Source of the DNA: Megaleporinus macrocephalus
Taxonomy: Eukaryota > Chordata > Actinopteri > Characiformes > Anostomidae
Length of the DNA: 64,000 nt
Direction of reading: 5' to 3'
NCBI GenBank assembly: GCA_021613375.1
Contig: CM038727.1
Location: forward strand, 8,469,942 to 8,533,941
The notes under the pieces are model-generated. The model made no database searches and was not told the origin of the DNA. It saw nothing but the letters and a program-made list of their open reading frames with translations. Of the stretch, positions 61,065-64,000 are shown in pieces. Every line of letters begins with the position of its first letter. Positions within the stretch are counted from its first letter, which is position 1. Made by a program: the position numbers and the translations under genes.

Positions 61065-61795
61065 TACTTATGGAGACATACTCTCGGACGGTTCAGCAAT
61101 AAAAAACTATAAAAGTACTGAAGCGTATCAGTACCTGCGCAGTGGGAAGGTGGGCGTGTCCTCCTACACACAGACGGTGAGTTTATATTTCTGAAAGCCG
61201 GTTAAACCCAAGTCCAGCCAGCTGCCCGAGCCACTCTGCGTGGGTGTTAGTTACAGTCCAGATAGCCTAGCGCGGTGGACACTGATCAGAGAACAGTTAC
61301 TTAACTGATAGACTCACCAGCACCCGACACGTCTGCTTCCTCGGAGCTTCATAAGCGAGACATTTCTCTGGATAAGGAAGCTCTGGTGCTGGTTCTCCTC
61401 CACAGAATAGTAAGAGCAGACGTACGGAGGTTTGGGTGGAGGTTTTAAATTTAGAGCTTCAGTCATAGACGCAGGTGGTCTTCTTTGGAAGGCGGCCCCC
61501 CAACACTCTGATCTTTATGTGCTGTGTTCGTAACTCTGTGGTTCAAGCCAAGTTTTCCTCTTCTTCTAATTACTGACTCCCTCTAACTGAACATGTTATG
61601 CTGGTCATTTTATAAGTTTGTTGTCGTTTAGCTTACAATTAGTATCAACGTATTCACGGTCGCACCGGAAGTTCTAACACAAAATAAACAAAGATGGCGC
61701 CCCCTGTGTTGTCATGGAAAATACCATGAATAGTGGAAAAATATCTTCAACTCCAAACTAAAACTTTTGTGTCATATACTTTTAGTTGAAGCTTC

Positions 61796-61960
61796 TACAT
61801 TTACATTTATAGCAGACACTTTTATCCAGAGCGGCTTACTGCAGTGCTTTGTATGTAGTCAGAGAACAAATCTCTAGCTAGTCCAGAACGTCCTTGCGCT
61901 CAAGCACTCCCAGAAACAAGGGAGAGTGCTGATACCTAGAATCAAACCAATCCCAAAACC
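61796..61960. repeat. Interspersed repeat fragment
   Basis: The phrase 'tacatttacatttatagcag' followed by 'cacttttatccagagcggct' is the start of a repeat common in fish genomes. The class is not certain. Confidence 0.5.
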
Positions 61961-62434
61961 ATGTCTCATGTATTACGTAACATATTTATAACCAGTTATT
62001 CTGGTCACATGCTCTGCGCTGTAGCTTTAAGACCCTTCAGGCGGCTGATTCCTGTCACCACCACTGAGGACCTTTCTGACTGGCAAACGTTCTCTACAGC
62101 TTCCTGAATGATTTGATTACATCTTAAAGATTTAGTAGTGCAGAGATGTAAAAAATAAATACATGGAATTGCCTTTTAACGCTGCTTCAGACCAGTTTTA
62201 GAAGGAAGTACAGGATGAATGTTCTCTTTTTCCCCTAATTTATTTATATTTAGTTTTAATACTGTTGGCTTTAAGTGCATACTTTGCTTGGTGGTCACAG
62301 GATATATATAAAACGTGTGTATAACCTGTTCATACTGATTATGATACAGTGTAAAGTTTTCTCATTGAGAATAAGCGAGTTCTTATTTTTGACTGACTTA
62401 ACTAAAAAGCGAATTGTTTTATGTCTATGTTTTA

Positions 62435-62440
62435 AATAAA
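62435..62440 (+). promoter_or_regulatory. Candidate distal polyadenylation signal
   Basis: AATAAA followed within about 40 bp by T/GT-rich sequence. It would give a 3' UTR of about 2.7 kb. Confidence 0.4.
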
Positions 62441-64000
62441 CTAATTGAATTCAGTCCTGTCTGGCTTCTCTCATACATAAATGTTATTAAGTGGTTAAAA
62501 GGTTGTTAATATCTTTGTAAAAAGAAAAGAAAATTATTCATAAAGTTCATAATTTTATTTTGGGGTCCACTAGAAAAGATTTGCCTGCTTCTGTTAGCCA
62601 AAAACAATATTTTTTTAGTACCGTACATCTGTTTTCACTCACTGTTAGAGCTCCTGTGTCTTTAAGCCCCGCCTCCCTATGAGCCCAGTGTGGCCTGATT
62701 GGTTAGCCTGCCCATTCTTTTCTGATTGGTCAAATACCAAAGCCATCGAATGCAGCAGAGTTTGAGGGCGTGCCAAGTTTGCCAGTAGGCACTCAGTGAG
62801 GATTGTGTTAAGAGATGATGTCACCGAGTAACAGAGAATAGTGCTGGAATTCCAACAAAGCATTTCAGGCAATTGAGAAATGAGGTTTTTGTGGGACAGG
62901 CTTTCTCTCAATTACGTACTTTGGGTTTACATGCACAAAAACTAAACAATAAAACTAAAAAAGTATAAAACGAATGAAGTCTTTGATCAGAAGCTTTAAA
63001 ACTGGCATCTATTTTTCGAATCGTTCAAAAATTTTACCTTGGCGTAGAGTTGTACAATATTGACAAAAATCCTATTTGGATATTTTCTATAATTTCGTCG
63101 ATAGCGCTAATAAATAATATTTAGTATTATCTATCACGTTAGTTGGGAAGGGGGGCGGGGAAAGGAGGGTTTAGCTGGAGCCAAGCCCAGTGTCATCGGG
63201 TAAAGGCTCTTTTTTAGTAAATGCAATGGTTTTGTATTTAAAAATGGTCCCTGCTGTGGTTTTGGGATGGTGACATGGTGCATCAACACTTTCCTATCCC
63301 AACATCAGTCATTCTCATGTATTCCTGGAATAAAACAACAGCCTCATTACCATACATGTAAATATATGTAATCATATGGAAAGAGTGTACACGTCAGAGT
63401 TGTATGTATGTTCCAAGCTCATTGAGCTTTTTTTAATGTGTTGCTTCAAATTTGTGTTTTTAACAGATGAACAATATATTGAATATATTTTATTTTTTTA
63501 TTTTTGTTTCATTTAATCCAACATTGCCATTTGTAAAATGAATCCGCTCACAGTTGTATACTGTAAGTAGTAATGTACTAACAATAACCCCAAATCCTAA
63601 TATAACCTACATGACCTACATTCTTGTTGAGTCGGTATTAATATCAATTTTAATGCACTACCCAGCAAATCCTGATACTGTCCTATTTTCCATCACATGA
63701 TGCTATAAAGATGTTTGGTACACCCACCTTTTATCAGATACAGGTACTGTGTAAGTGTACTATGTGTGTTTGCAGTTACAGACTGTAGTCCCTCTGTAGA
63801 TGCTCAGTGTACCCTGTCCATCAGTGGAAAGTACCTACCATACGACCACCACTGACGAGGCACCAGGCACGCCATCGTTACTTTTTTTAAAAATTATAAA
63901 AAATATATATATATATATTAGCATTTAACTTCAAAGAAAAACATCTAGAATTAAGTGTTTTAGCAAGACAAACCAACAATCTCACTATACTGGCAGATCA
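62441..64000. other. Intergenic or downstream sequence
   Basis: No gene recognised. The minus-strand frame at 62645-62911 has no domain or codon signal. A piece at about 63140-63205 ('gctggagccaagcccagtgt', 'catcgggtaaaggc') resembles an inverted SINE/L2 tail. Confidence 0.5.

Larger units (their letters stand above)
59704..62440 (+). other. adgrg4: adgrg4 3' UTR (end uncertain)
   Basis: Non-coding sequence after the stop. The first AATAAA is at 60480-60485, inside an A-rich stretch. Another, better separated, is at 62435-62440. Which is used cannot be decided here. Confidence 0.55.

Noticed and set aside
62645..62911. 88-codon minus-strand open frame downstream of the receptor
   Set aside because: No recognisable domain, and the AT-rich surroundings resemble repeat-derived intergenic DNA.

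Overview
The window is nuclear DNA from a ray-finned fish, probably a teleost and possibly an otophysan (the lineage guess rests on the style of the interspersed repeats and is weak). It is AT-rich, full of short non-autonomous DNA transposons, GATA and TA microsatellites and kilobase-scale minisatellites. One multi-exon gene on the plus strand fills most of it.

The gene is an adhesion G protein-coupled receptor of the ADGRG group, best matched to ADGRG4 (GPR112). I joined 35 coding exons between 8578 and 59703. Every junction has AG/GT borders and a matching phase, and the total of 8847 nt gives 2948 codons plus a stop. Protein order: signal peptide (exon 1); pentraxin-like domain (exon 2); short linkers (3-5); Thr/Ala/Ser mucin segment (6-7); cysteine-rich module A (8-14); cysteine-rich module B (15 to the start of 22); a very large Thr/Asn/Ser mucin segment (22); GAIN domain with an intact GPS site (23-28); seven-helix domain (29-33); Ser-rich cytoplasmic tail (34-35). 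Modules A and B look like a tandem duplication of a seven-exon cassette, because intron phases and key cysteines correspond one by one.

Layout: 1-8573 is upstream or 5' non-coding DNA with MITEs and GATA/TA repeats. 8574-20646 is a 12 kb first intron with a Tc1-like remnant, an L2-like LINE piece, hAT-type elements and two 36-bp minisatellites. 20647-28163 holds the pentraxin and first mucin exons. 30269-42960 holds modules A and B, with a 3.25-kb array of 17-bp units inside A and a 1.1-kb array of 20-bp units after B. 42883-46193 is the giant mucin exon. 47803-51346 is the GAIN/GPS region. A 3.2-kb intron holds a large palindrome plus a 1.9-kb minisatellite. 54512-59703 encodes the membrane domain and tail. 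59704-64000 is 3' UTR and intergenic DNA. I found no second protein-coding gene.

The most unusual pattern concerns the minisatellites. Three of the four long unit families can be traced to part of a transposable element: an internal piece of a hAT element (36 bp), the tRNA-like head of a SINE (20 bp), and the terminal repeat of a palindromic mariner-like MITE (24-25 bp). The 17-bp TATAAA-bearing array has no visible source.
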